Source: an uncultured Treponema sp.
GTDB lineage: Bacteria > Spirochaetota > Spirochaetia > Treponematales > Treponemataceae
Direction: 5' to 3'
DNA: 51,236 nucleotides
Assembly (NCBI GenBank): GCA_947167745.1
Contig: CAMVJE010000011.1
Span: 1-51,236, forward strand
Notes under the pieces: model-generated
The model's input: only the letters and a program-made list of their open reading frames with translations
What the model was told of the DNA's origin: nothing
Databases searched by the model: none
Made by a program: the position numbers and the translations under genes
Part shown: piece by piece, positions 1 to 7,655 of the stretch
Position numbering within the stretch: position 1 is the stretch's first letter
Layout of the letters: each line of letters begins with the position of its first letter

Positions 1-101
1 CAGGCAAGGCCTTTGACTTTATCAAAAGCTTCACCTGGATAAGCCTTATTTTCTTTGCGATTGTTGTTTTGCCCCAGTTGTGGCTGATTATTTATTTTTA
101 A
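1..101 (+). CDS. C-terminal end of a membrane protein (partial)
   Basis: The third forward frame is open from the window edge to a TAA at 99-101. It encodes about 32 residues made of a short polar start ([10 protein letters not shown]) followed by a strongly hydrophobic stretch ending WLIIYF, which looks like the last transmembrane segment of an integral membrane protein. The stop lies inside the 3' end of the convergent mscL gene, with a 14-base overlap, so no terminator separates the two. The start and most of the gene lie to the left of the window, and the family cannot be named from this fragment. Confidence 0.55.
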   Translation, partial: GKAFDFIKSFTWISLIFFAIVVLPQLWLIIYF

Positions 102-507
102 GCAAATCGCGGATTTCTTCCAGCAGAATTGCCTCATCTGACTTGACGATTGCCGGAGTTTCTTCAGGCTTAGCTTCTTCCTTCTTTTTGAATTTTTCGA
201 AAATCTGAATCACAAGAAAGATACAGAAAGCAACAATGATGAAATCAACGACAGTCTGAATGAAAGCTCCATATTTGATTTCTGACTCACCGATTTTAAC
301 GCTAAGTTCAGCAAAATTGAGTTTACCGAGAGCAAGCCCGATAAGTGGCATTACAATGTCATTTACGAGGCTTGTGACAATCTTGCCAAATGCACCGCCG
401 ATAATAACACCAACAGCCATGTCAACTACATTTCCGCGAGAAATAAACTTTTTGAATGCACCAAGTTCTTTTGTTGCAACCCCTAATCCGTTTTTAATAC
501 TTGCCAT
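88..507 (-). CDS. mscL: Large-conductance mechanosensitive channel MscL
   Basis: This 139-residue protein has the usual MscL length. The N-terminal amphipathic helix and first pore helix are clear: [20 protein letters not shown] at about residues 18-37, continuing with the [17 protein letters not shown] signature. A second membrane helix ([19 protein letters not shown], about 85-103) is followed by a charged cytoplasmic tail with [10 protein letters not shown] and LLEEIRDLL. The channel opens as an emergency valve under membrane tension in hypo-osmotic shock. The ATG at 507 has an AAGGAG ribosome site. The gene follows a small basic protein gene, with a hairpin and T-run just upstream of the ribosome site. 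There is no room for a separate promoter, so it is probably read through from that gene. Confidence 0.96.
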   Translation of the reverse strand: MASIKNGLGVATKELGAFKKFISRGNVVDMAVGVIIGGAFGKIVTSLVNDIVMPLIGLALGKLNFAELSVKIGESEIKYGAFIQTVVDFIIVAFCIFLVIQIFEKFKKKEEAKPEETPAIVKSDEAILLEEIRDLLKNK

Positions 508-520
508 GTTGTACTCCTTA

Positions 521-547
521 AAAAAATTACCCCACAGAATTGTGGGG
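521..547 (-). terminator. Hairpin plus T-run directly upstream of the mscL ribosome site
   Basis: Read on the minus strand, a perfect 7-bp stem (CCCCACA / TGTGGGG, 530-536 and 541-547, 4-nt loop) is followed by TAATTTTTTT and then immediately by the AAGGAG of mscL. It has the form of an intrinsic terminator for the upstream 46-residue protein gene, but it sits within the mscL leader and could act as an attenuator. Confidence 0.65.
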
Positions 548-564
548 AAATCAATGATTCAAAA

Positions 565-705
565 TTATTTTTTTGATTTAGAATCAGTTGCCGCCAAAGA
601 AGCGATAAGCGCATAGTTAGCAGCAAGTCTTTTTGACTGTTTTTTGCTGTTAGCGCGTGTTGTCTTGTTGCTGACCAATGGTCTAAAGCGTCGTGCAAGT
701 CTCAT
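565..705 (-). CDS. Small highly basic protein, 46 residues, unknown function
   Basis: This short reading frame has an ATG at 705 preceded by a strong AAGGAG 6 nt upstream, a near-consensus promoter, and a hairpin-type terminator after its TAA. The product begins MRLARRFRPLVSNKTTRANS and ends ATDSKSKK. It is rich in Arg, Lys, Ser and Ala, has no membrane segment and no cysteines, and is strongly positive. The size and charge recall small ribosomal or nucleic-acid-binding proteins, but it does not match L34, L36, S21 or another ribosomal protein I recognise. It is the first gene of a probable transcript that continues into mscL. The complete set of expression signals makes it likely to be real and well expressed; the function is unknown. 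Confidence 0.75.
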   Translation of the reverse strand: MRLARRFRPLVSNKTTRANSKKQSKRLAANYALIASLAATDSKSKK

Positions 706-733
706 AGGAATCTCCTTGAAAAAGTGTAAAAAG

Positions 734-763
734 ATTATAACAGAAAAGAGAGAGCTGTTTCAA
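734..763 (-). promoter_or_regulatory. Strong sigma70-type promoter for the 46-residue protein gene (and mscL)
   Basis: On the minus strand, TTGAAA (758-763) and a perfect TATAAT (734-739) are separated by 18 bp. The expected start near 727 leaves a leader of about 20 nt containing AAGGAG. The -35 and spacer overlap the gpmI terminator stem. Confidence 0.75.
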
Positions 764-784
764 GTAAGCCGAGTCTCTTTTCTG
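741..784 (-). terminator. Probable terminator of gpmI
   Basis: An 11-bp perfect inverted repeat, CAGAAAAGAGA (741-751) and TCTCTTTTCTG (774-784), starts 18 bases after the gpmI stop. The stem is followed on the minus strand by TTATAATCTTTTT. The U-rich arm and tail fit a weak intrinsic terminator; the sequence is shared with the next promoter. Confidence 0.5.
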
Positions 785-801
785 CCTTAATACAGGTCTT
801 T

Positions 802-2457
802 TTATTTGAGGTTGATAATTGACTTATCATAGTCTGTTGGTGGAACGAATCCCATCAAATTCATCAAAGTTGCAGGCCAAGAAGAAATACCAAGACCGCT
901 GTTGAGCTCGAGCTCATACTCGCCCTTGTACTCTGGGTCATAGATGATGCCAGGAACAGGGTTGAGCGAGTGGCTTGTCTTTGGCTTTGGTTCGCCGTCA
1001 GCGCCCATAGCTACAGAGCCGTCCTTCTTGTGCTCGTACATATCGTCTGAGTTTCCGTGGTCAGCTGTGAGACAGAGAATACCGCCAGCCTTTTCAATAG
1101 CTGCCTTAAGGCGGCCAAGCTGAAGGTCCATACCTTCCATAGAACATACAACAGCGTTGAATACACCAGTGTGTCCAACCATATCACCATTAGGGTAGTT
1201 AAGACGGATGTGGTCATATTTTCCGCTTTCAATTGCTTCAATTACCTTATCAGTAATTTCAGCACACTTCATCCATGGGCGCTGCTCAAAAGGAACAACA
1301 TCAGATGGAACTTCGATATATGTTTCAAGATTCTTGTCGAATTCACCAGGGCGGTTACCGTTGAAGAAGTAAGTAACGTGACCATATTTCTGAGTCTCAG
1401 AAATTGCCATAAGATGAACGCCAGTCTTTGTAAGATATTCACCCATTGTGCGGTCAATGCTTGGTGGGTTTACGAGGAACTGAGCTGGCTTGTGGTTATC
1501 ACCATCGTATTCCATCATACCTGCATATTCAACAGCAGGGCGGCGTACGCGGTCAAAGTGAGTAAAGTTATCCTCTTCGAAGGCAGCAGTAATTTCAAGA
1601 GAGCGGTCACCGCGGAAGTTAAAGAAGATTACGCTGTCGCCGTCAACAATAGGGCCTACAGGCTTTCCGTCTTTAGCGATTACGAACTCGTGCATATCCT
1701 GGTCCAGAAGGCCGGCGTTTTCACTGCGGTAAGTATTGATAGCTTCTGTTGCAGATGCGAACTGACGGCCGTCAGCCAGAACATGAGCGTGCCATCCGCG
1801 CTCTACCATAGACCAGTCAGCACCATAGCGGTCCATAGTGATGTACATACGTCCACCACCAGAAGCAATCTGATAATCAACATCGCTGAAGTCAGCAAGG
1901 AATTTTTCGAGAGGTTCAAAATACTCAAGAGCGCTTGTCGGAGGAACATCGCGTCCGTCCAAGAGTGCGTGAACGCGGAGAGTCTTTACACCTTCCTTGT
2001 GAGCCTGAGTAATCATAGCCTTAAGGTGGTCAATGTGAGAGTGAACGTTTCCGTCAGAAACAAGACCAATAAGGTGGAAAGCTGAATTCTTATCCTTTAC
2101 ATTCTTTACAAGCTTTTTCCAGGTAGCGCCTTCAAACATTTTTCCAGAAGAAATAGACTCGCCAACAAGCTTAGCACCCTGAGCAAAAACGCGGCCACAT
2201 CCCATAGCGTTGTGACCAACCTCAGAGTTTCCCATATCGTCATCAGTAGGAAGACCAACTGCTGTTCCGTGAGCCTTAAGCTTTGTGTGAGGACAGTTTT
2301 TTGTGAACCAGTCCAAGTACTTCATTTTTGAAGCCTTAACTGCGTCCCCTTCTTCGTATTTACCATAGCCAACACCGTCCATAATTACGAGAACTACAGG
2401 ACCTCGTCGGCCTTTCCAGTTAGGATTTTTTTCCAATGCATGCATTGTATCTGCCAT
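802..2457 (-). CDS. gpmI: 2,3-bisphosphoglycerate-independent phosphoglycerate mutase
   Basis: The enzyme interconverts 3- and 2-phosphoglycerate in glycolysis using two manganese ions and a phosphoserine intermediate. At 551 residues it has the usual length of the alkaline-phosphatase-superfamily iPGM. Visible motifs are the first metal site VIMDGVGYG (about 24-32), the catalytic serine S78 in MGNSEVGHNAMGCGR, the LLDGRDVPPTSA loop, the LNYPNGDMVGHTG segment and the C-terminal metal site CLTADHGNSDDM. The ATG at 2457 has an AGGAG site 6 nt upstream. The gene is monocistronic in appearance, with its own promoter about 180 bp upstream, a leader of four successive hairpins and a downstream inverted repeat. 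The long leader suggests post-transcriptional control. Confidence 0.97.
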   Translation of the reverse strand: MADTMHALEKNPNWKGRRGPVVLVIMDGVGYGKYEEGDAVKASKMKYLDWFTKNCPHTKLKAHGTAVGLPTDDDMGNSEVGHNAMGCGRVFAQGAKLVGESISSGKMFEGATWKKLVKNVKDKNSAFHLIGLVSDGNVHSHIDHLKAMITQAHKEGVKTLRVHALLDGRDVPPTSALEYFEPLEKFLADFSDVDYQIASGGGRMYITMDRYGADWSMVERGWHAHVLADGRQFASATEAINTYRSENAGLLDQDMHEFVIAKDGKPVGPIVDGDSVIFFNFRGDRSLEITAAFEEDNFTHFDRVRRPAVEYAGMMEYDGDNHKPAQFLVNPPSIDRTMGEYLTKTGVHLMAISETQKYGHVTYFFNGNRPGEFDKNLETYIEVPSDVVPFEQRPWMKCAEITDKVIEAIESGKYDHIRLNYPNGDMVGHTGVFNAVVCSMEGMDLQLGRLKAAIEKAGGILCLTADHGNSDDMYEHKKDGSVAMGADGEPKPKTSHSLNPVPGIIYDPEYKGEYELELNSGLGISSWPATLMNLMGFVPPTDYDKSIINLK

Positions 2458-2470
2458 TTGTATCTCCTAT

Positions 2471-2615
2471 AAAAAGTCAAGAAGAATGTTTCAACATTCG
2501 ATTGACTTTTTAATGCCACTTCGCAATGAAATGAGAAGCGGCAGTTAATGAAGCAAGTTTCCAACGGAAACTTGTCATGATAAAAAGCAGACAATATTTT
2601 TGGCTGCTTTTTATC
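2471..2615 (-). promoter_or_regulatory. Structured gpmI leader with four consecutive hairpins
   Basis: Between the gpmI promoter and its ribosome site lie four inverted repeats. They are a perfect 12-bp pair at 2579-2590/2604-2615, a perfect 9-bp pair with a 3-nt loop at 2554-2562/2566-2574, a 9-bp pair with one mismatch at 2514-2522/2535-2543, and a two-part hairpin at 2471-2480/2502-2511 enclosing 2484-2490/2493-2499. The first and last have T-rich 3' arms and could terminate. The last ends one base before the AGGAG region. I do not recognise a known riboswitch family here. Confidence 0.6.
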
Positions 2616-2638
2616 TTTATCTCCTTAAAATTCAATTT

Positions 2639-2667
2639 ATATTACAGTTTTCAAGCGTTTTGTACAA
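2639..2667 (-). promoter_or_regulatory. Probable gpmI promoter
   Basis: TTGTAC (2662-2667) and TAATAT (2639-2644) on the minus strand are 17 bp apart. They would start transcription near 2632, giving a leader of about 175 nt. The -10 is only a partial match, so this is a candidate. Confidence 0.45.
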
Positions 2668-2706
2668 TTACAATAAAAGGAGATTGCAAATCTGCGCTCA
2701 CCGGTC

Positions 2707-4356
2707 TTATCTAACGAATTCCCTGCCACCCTTCATGGAAATTTTTGTCTTGTACATTTCTTCGTCAGCGCGATCGAAAACAGCCTGAAAATCTAAATCC
2801 TTCAGGGCATCATAAACAGCCAGGCCGTTTGCAATAGAAAGCTTCTCACTAACCTCGGTTTTATTGTTGAATTCATAGTCCATTTCAGTCCGGAATTTTG
2901 TGAGCAATTCAAACCGGTTTTCAAAATCAAGACCTGTAATAACAATGACAAATTCATCTCCTCCAATTCGGAAGATTTCACTTTCGGAGAAAATTTTCTT
3001 TATAAGGTCGCAGGAATTTTTTATAAGCAAATCGCCGGCTTCATGGCCGTACTTGTCGTTTATCTCTTTCAGATTGTTCACATCGAAAACAATTACGCCG
3101 AATTCATATTTTTCATTCTGTGCTTTAGCAGATTCGATGGCAGCATCAATCTTATTGCGCAGTTCAAGAAAAGCCCGCTTGTTTTTTGCACCTGTCATTG
3201 AATCAAAATAGACAAGGGAATTAATATAATTGAACTGAACCTTAAGTGAGCGGGCCATAAACAGGAAGGTATTCATCAGTTCGCCAATTTCATCATGAGG
3301 CTTCCTATTAAAATTAAGTTCGTAGACTCCAGCGATAATCTGGCTTGTAGAGTCAGTAAGTTCTTTGAGAGGAAGGGTAAGTCTTTTTGAAACCCACATG
3401 CTTATAAGTGACAGAAGAATAGAAATCACAAGGATGGAAATTACAATTTCAATAAAAAGCCTGTTTCTTTCACGGTCAATTTCTTTAGAAGGTACGCTTA
3501 CAACAAGACGCATTCCGTTTTCCAAAGGCTTATACATCATCCTGAATTTTTTACCATCGAGAGTATATTCATAAATAGGAATAACCAAATCATCGATGTA
3601 ATACATGTTGAAGTCCGTCGTTTTGTCAAACATCCTGACTCCGGCACGGATAGAACGGTGATAAGTAACGACAAATGCCTCATCCGTCAAAAAAGCGTAT
3701 CCTGTATCATACACGGAAATTGAATTGACAATTGCCACAATATCATCGAAGTCTATATCCATACCGACAACAGCGAAAAACTTTCCGTTTTTGTAAACAG
3801 GCATGGCAAAAGTAATTACATACTCCCTAAAATCATCGTTATAATAAGGCTTTGTCCAAACTCCGCGACCTGTAACTTGCGCTTTGTAGTACCAGCTGTT
3901 GGAATAATCAGAATCATAAATTGGAAAATCAGTGAGTTTTGCAGGCTTAAAGAAGTCGTCTGTCTTTTTCCAGACAAAACTGTCGACTTCATCCGTAATT
4001 TCAGGTGCGAAGCGGACATAAACTGCTATGGCATTTGCAGTTGAACTCGCTATGTAATAAGAAATGTCCTCAAGCTTGGTTTTATAACGCATATAACGCT
4101 CAAAATCATGAAAAACCATAAGACTTTCAAGATGTTCCTGCACCTGCCCGGCTAATACAATTGTTGATTTTTCAATATCAGAAAACATTGTGTTTAATCC
4201 GGAAGACTGAACCTGTGTCATAAGGTCAAGAATATCCGCAGAATCCCGACGGATAACAGTATTTGCACCAAAAATACCGAATGCACCGACCGTTACAGAA
4301 GATGCAATAATTCCGATGAGAACAATTAAAAATATTTTTGACTTGATGGACTTCAT
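2707..4356 (-). CDS. Membrane-bound diguanylate cyclase (CACHE-HAMP-GGDEF)
   Basis: The 549-residue protein has a transmembrane helix at 8-30, a large periplasmic sensory region (about 31-298, dCACHE type, with the typical PVYKNGKFFAVVGMDIDFDDI segment), a second helix at 300-322, a HAMP linker to about 375 and a GGDEF domain from about 380. The active-site motif is intact (RIGGDEF, G465-F469), so it should make cyclic di-GMP from GTP in response to a periplasmic small molecule. The inhibitory I-site RxxD expected just before GGDEF is absent (SESE there), so product inhibition through that site is unlikely. It overlaps the MATE gene by one base (TGATG), which implies coupled translation in a three-gene operon. 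The ligand is unknown. Confidence 0.93.
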   Translation of the reverse strand: MKSIKSKIFLIVLIGIIASSVTVGAFGIFGANTVIRRDSADILDLMTQVQSSGLNTMFSDIEKSTIVLAGQVQEHLESLMVFHDFERYMRYKTKLEDISYYIASSTANAIAVYVRFAPEITDEVDSFVWKKTDDFFKPAKLTDFPIYDSDYSNSWYYKAQVTGRGVWTKPYYNDDFREYVITFAMPVYKNGKFFAVVGMDIDFDDIVAIVNSISVYDTGYAFLTDEAFVVTYHRSIRAGVRMFDKTTDFNMYYIDDLVIPIYEYTLDGKKFRMMYKPLENGMRLVVSVPSKEIDRERNRLFIEIVISILVISILLSLISMWVSKRLTLPLKELTDSTSQIIAGVYELNFNRKPHDEIGELMNTFLFMARSLKVQFNYINSLVYFDSMTGAKNKRAFLELRNKIDAAIESAKAQNEKYEFGVIVFDVNNLKEINDKYGHEAGDLLIKNSCDLIKKIFSESEIFRIGGDEFVIVITGLDFENRFELLTKFRTEMDYEFNNKTEVSEKLSIANGLAVYDALKDLDFQAVFDRADEEMYKTKISMKGGREFVR

Positions 4357-5723
4357 CAGCTTTGCTCGTCTCTTCCGAATATTTTAACAAGTTTTTTTCG
4401 GCTGGAAAAGTAAGCTGGAATAAGAAAAATATCAGCAAGCAGCCATGCCAAAGGGCTTGCAAAACAGGCGCCGATAAAACCAAAAGCAGGAACCAGCACA
4501 AAACCAATAAAAGCCCGGCCGACCAGTTCAAATACGCCTGCAAAAATTGCCAGTCGTGAAAATCCCATTCCCTGAATCATAAAGCGGACATTATTTACAA
4601 GAACCAGAAGACAGAGGCAGGCTCCGTTTGCAACAAGATACAAATATGAATTCTTGATAAGTTCAGCCAGCACTTCCTGATTTTCGTTTACATTTATAAA
4701 AAGGGCAGAAAGCTCATCACCGAAAATTGCAAGTATCACAAGGGCAAAGGCAGAATAAATGAAGCCAATCATAACGCCCCAAAAAAGACCTGAATTAAGG
4801 CGGATGATTTTACGGGCACCAACATTCTGTCCTGCATAGGTTGCCATAGTCGTTCCGAGTGCATCAAAAGGTGTGCAGAAAAAAACATGGATTTTGTGGG
4901 CCGTAGTCATAGCGGCAACATAAACTGAACCAAGAAGATTGACTGACCACTGTAGAATCAGTGCGCCAACAGCAGTGATCGAATACTGTAAGCCCATAGG
5001 AAGGCCTATTCCCAAAAGGGTTAGAATTTTCTTAGAAGAACAGACTCTGTCCCCGCATCTAAGTCGAAGGATTTCAAACTTACGCTTCATGTAGAAAAAA
5101 CACAAAAGTCCAGCAATTCCTTGAGAAATAACGGTTGCCCAGGCTGCTCCCTGAACGCCGAATTTAAATAGCGCGATGAAGACAAAATCAAGAATGATAT
5201 TGAGCATGGCGGAAATCAGCAGAAAATATAAAGGAGTTTTTGAATCACCCACAGAACGAATATTTCCGGCGAGAATGTTGTAGAAGAAAACGACAGGAAT
5301 TCCACAAAGAATAATTACAAAATACGAATAAGCCATATCGATAATATCAGAAGGTGTTTTTAAAAGTTGCAGCATGGGGCGGCAGAAAATAACAGTAAGA
5401 ACCGTGAGTGCGACTGACAAAAGTATAATCAAAAGCCAGGAGTTAAAGACAAACTGCCTCATGGAAGGATAATCGTTTGCGCCGAATTTTTGGGCTACAG
5501 GAATGGCAAAACCTGCACAGACCCCCATGCAGAAACCAAGAATCATGAAATTTAAGCTCCCTGTTGAACCAACAGCCGCAAGAGCATCAACCCCAAGAAA
5601 CTGACCGACTATGATTGTGTCCACGATATTATAGAACTGCTGAAAGATATAGCCGAAAAAAACAGGAAGAGCAAAATTGAAAATGATTTTCAGCGGATGA
5701 CCATTTGTCAAATCTTTTGTCAT
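4356..5723 (-). CDS. MATE family multidrug/sodium antiporter
   Basis: At 455 residues with about twelve hydrophobic segments, this has MATE family length and layout. The N-terminus is typical (LTNGHPLKIIFNFALPVFFG, then QQFYNIVDTIIVGQFLG and LAAVGSTG), and the second half repeats the pattern (GLPMGLQYSITAVGALILQW). Such proteins export cationic drugs or metabolites from the cytoplasm using a Na+ or H+ gradient. The start overlaps the stop of the upstream unknown gene by ATGA, and its own stop overlaps the diguanylate cyclase start, so the three are co-translated. The substrate cannot be read from the sequence. Confidence 0.93.
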   Translation of the reverse strand: MTKDLTNGHPLKIIFNFALPVFFGYIFQQFYNIVDTIIVGQFLGVDALAAVGSTGSLNFMILGFCMGVCAGFAIPVAQKFGANDYPSMRQFVFNSWLLIILLSVALTVLTVIFCRPMLQLLKTPSDIIDMAYSYFVIILCGIPVVFFYNILAGNIRSVGDSKTPLYFLLISAMLNIILDFVFIALFKFGVQGAAWATVISQGIAGLLCFFYMKRKFEILRLRCGDRVCSSKKILTLLGIGLPMGLQYSITAVGALILQWSVNLLGSVYVAAMTTAHKIHVFFCTPFDALGTTMATYAGQNVGARKIIRLNSGLFWGVMIGFIYSAFALVILAIFGDELSALFINVNENQEVLAELIKNSYLYLVANGACLCLLVLVNNVRFMIQGMGFSRLAIFAGVFELVGRAFIGFVLVPAFGFIGACFASPLAWLLADIFLIPAYFSSRKKLVKIFGRDEQS

Positions 5724-6280
5724 GAATAAAATTCCGCCTTTATGATTTCGAAAATTTCCCGTTCGTGACTATCAAATTCAAATAAGTCAGCTTTAGCAAA
5801 AGCAAGAGAATGATAATTTTCCTTTTCGATAAAAAAGGGAATGAATTCCTGGCAATTCTGCTCGAAAAAAAGCCAGCATAGAAGATAAATGAACTGCCCG
5901 CCGCTTGTGTAACTGGCCTTATCTGCAAGCGGAGAATAAAGCTCTACGCTTTTTATGTGGGTAGCACCGATTTCATCCTGATTTTCCTTATCGATGTCCA
6001 TGCAGGATTTGTAGAGATTGTAGGCTTTGAGAAGATTCTGCTCATCTTTGTCTAAAGAAGCCGCCCGGTCACTCTGCTCCCCAAGAGCCTCAAAGGGGGC
6101 GCGGAAAATTTTGTAGCTTGAAACCACTGAAGTACGAAGGCGTTCTCCCCTCTCCCGTAATTTTTCTTCGTAGTAAGAATTTTTTGAAACTTCAACGGTG
6201 CGTTCAGTCGCCGAAGACTTGTTAAAACGACTTAATTTCTGAGAAAAAGAGCTGAGTACATCTTGAAAATTCTGGCTCAT
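5720..6280 (-). CDS. Uncharacterised 186-residue soluble protein
   Basis: I do not recognise this protein. It has no signal peptide or membrane helix. The first half is highly charged and probably helical (YYEEKLRERGERLRTSVVSSYK, broken by FRAPFEALGEQSD), and the second half is more hydrophobic with aromatic clusters (FIYLLCWLFFEQNCQEFIPFF). It is first in an operon with a MATE exporter and a diguanylate cyclase and overlaps the exporter by 4 bases. The ATG at 6280 has no Shine-Dalgarno. A TGC-TATATT extended -10 box ends exactly 6 nt upstream, so the mRNA may be leaderless. It diverges from ybaK across only 34 bp. Confidence 0.85.
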   Translation of the reverse strand: MSQNFQDVLSSFSQKLSRFNKSSATERTVEVSKNSYYEEKLRERGERLRTSVVSSYKIFRAPFEALGEQSDRAASLDKDEQNLLKAYNLYKSCMDIDKENQDEIGATHIKSVELYSPLADKASYTSGGQFIYLLCWLFFEQNCQEFIPFFIEKENYHSLAFAKADLFEFDSHEREIFEIIKAEFYS

Positions 6281-6286
6281 TGTTTA

Positions 6287-6295
6287 AATATAGCA
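6287..6295 (-). promoter_or_regulatory. Extended -10 box giving a probable leaderless start
   Basis: On the minus strand the sequence reads TGC-TATATT (6295 to 6287), then six bases, then the ATG at 6280. The -35 region is weak. The spacing places the transcription start at or next to the start codon. Confidence 0.55.
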
Positions 6296-6314
6296 TAATA
6301 AAGGAAAAGAGAAA

Positions 6315-6803
6315 ATGAAAAAAACTAATGCAATGAGAATTCTTGACGGGTTAAAGATAAAATATGAAACGCTTTCTTATGATGATGACGGGGAACACGA
6401 ACTTTCACGAGGGGCAGCTGGCGGTATTGCCCAAAAGCTTGGAATAAATCCTGCAGCCTGTTTTAAAACAATCGTCATGAGGAGTGAGTCCAAGCAGATT
6501 TTTGTCTTCTGTCAGAGCGCTGAACATGAAATCAATCTCAAAAAAGCAAGAAATGCATGCGGGGCAAAAGAAATAAATCCCGTAAAGCCAGAAGAACTTT
6601 TGGCCCTTACAGGTTACATCAGGGGCGGCTGCTCACCTTTGGGAATGAAAAAGAAATTCCCCACTTTTATTGACCAGTCAGCCTTGCAGCACGAAAAAAT
6701 TTATGTAAGTGCGGGCGTTCGTGGGGAACAGATTGTCATAGCCCCGGCGGATCTCGTAAAAGCATGCGCCGCCGAGACAGTTGACTTAATTCTTGAACAG
6801 TAA
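6315..6803 (+). CDS. ybaK: YbaK/EbsC-family aminoacyl-tRNA deacylase
   Basis: This 162-residue single-domain protein matches YbaK, which hydrolyses Cys-tRNA(Pro) and related misacylated tRNAs in trans to prolyl-tRNA synthetase. Diagnostic segments are HELSRGAAGGIAQKLGINP, the catalytic-lysine region CFKTIVM (K51), the long GYIRGGCSPLGMKKKFPTFID motif at about 98-118, and the C-terminal SAGVRGEQIVIAP. A purine-rich ribosome site (AAGGAAAAGAG) precedes the ATG. The promoter probably lies within the divergent 34-bp gap or the start of the neighbouring gene. The stop is 7 bp from the end of the convergent secreted-protein gene, with no terminator between them. Confidence 0.93.
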   Translation: MKKTNAMRILDGLKIKYETLSYDDDGEHELSRGAAGGIAQKLGINPAACFKTIVMRSESKQIFVFCQSAEHEINLKKARNACGAKEINPVKPEELLALTGYIRGGCSPLGMKKKFPTFIDQSALQHEKIYVSAGVRGEQIVIAPADLVKACAAETVDLILEQ

Positions 6804-6810
6804 GGCTGCT

Positions 6811-7512
6811 TTAAAGACCTAGAGAAAGACCAGTCTGGAAGAAGGGCCTGCCTCCGATGTGAGGAATCTCAAGATAAATTCCTACATGTTTTTCGGGGCA
6901 AAACTGGATGCCAAAAGGACAGAAGTCAAAACAACCCCTCATGCTAGAATCTGAAGAATCTTTATAGTTGAGCCATCCCAGACTGATTTCTCCATAAATT
7001 GAAAGACGCATACCACCTGAAGTGAAAACCCAGTGACCATAATCTGCGTGAAAACCAATATAATAGAAATTCATGGAAAACTCTTCTGTATTTCCAGCAC
7101 TTCTTGAAGATTCCCAATAATCCAAAGCAGCACCTGCCATAAAGCCAAAATGATAATTTGCGATAGGTGGATAAAATGTAATATTCAAGTCTGTAGCAAA
7201 TTTTGGAGTTGTCGCTTCAAATTTGTCGTGCGGGGTAAAAGCAGCACCAAATAAATCAGCAAAGCCGACGACAAAAGACTGCACCGCACCATGAGAGGTT
7301 AAAGCCGGGAATACAGGAAATGCACCTCGGACTTCAATAAAGCGATGACCTTCAAGACTTTTTATATTTTTTGAAAAATCGCTTGATGTTGATGAAGAGC
7401 TTGAATTTGAAGAAGAAGCTGATTCGGAAAGAACCTCATCGGCAAAACAGAAAGCTCCTGCAAGCAAAAATGCAATAGATACTGTGAATAATTTTTTTGC
7501 GATATTTACCAT
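6811..7512 (-). CDS. Secreted or outer-membrane protein, 233 residues, unknown
   Basis: A clear signal peptide (LFTVSIAFLLAGAFCFA, cleavage near residue 24) is followed by a serine-rich linker (SESASSSNSSSSSTSS) and then a region of alternating polar and aromatic strands rich in Gly, Phe and Tyr, ending FQTGLSLGL. This pattern suggests a small beta-barrel or other outer-envelope beta protein in a spirochaete, though no family is recognised. The ATG at 7512 has AAGGAG 8 nt upstream. It converges with ybaK. The terminator of the upstream binding-protein gene separates it from that gene, so it is probably transcribed alone. Confidence 0.85.
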   Translation of the reverse strand: MVNIAKKLFTVSIAFLLAGAFCFADEVLSESASSSNSSSSSTSSDFSKNIKSLEGHRFIEVRGAFPVFPALTSHGAVQSFVVGFADLFGAAFTPHDKFEATTPKFATDLNITFYPPIANYHFGFMAGAALDYWESSRSAGNTEEFSMNFYYIGFHADYGHWVFTSGGMRLSIYGEISLGWLNYKDSSDSSMRGCFDFCPFGIQFCPEKHVGIYLEIPHIGGRPFFQTGLSLGL

Positions 7513-7576
7513 ATAAAAATCTCCTTGCTATATAAATTTAACACAGAATTTGATTTTCCGAAAGTGTACCTGTAAT

Positions 7577-7627
7577 AAAAAACCCGTATCCTGCATGAAG
7601 CTATAAACTCCACAATGAATACGGGTT
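7577..7627 (-). terminator. Intrinsic terminator of the substrate-binding protein gene
   Basis: A 9-bp perfect stem, AACCCGTAT (7581-7589) and ATACGGGTT (7619-7627), starts 28 bases after the gene's stop. On the minus strand the stem runs into six T residues. A T-run on the other side makes it potentially bidirectional. The loop is long (29 nt). Confidence 0.7.
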
Positions 7628-7655
7628 CGTTTTTTACTAAGAAAAAGCGGAAAAA

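Noticed and set aside
483..698. 71-codon minus-strand frame upstream of mscL
   Set aside because: It is out of frame with the 46-residue basic protein, which has the ribosome site and terminator; the 71-codon frame runs through the terminator hairpin.
1057..2085. 342-codon open frame on the plus strand
   Set aside because: It is fully antisense to gpmI, whose protein matches its family along the whole length. It has no ribosome site and its product shows no recognisable domain.
2394..2594. 66-codon frame across the gpmI leader
   Set aside because: It starts with TTG inside a hairpin loop without a ribosome site, and its codons are explained by the stem-loop structures and the gpmI 5' end.
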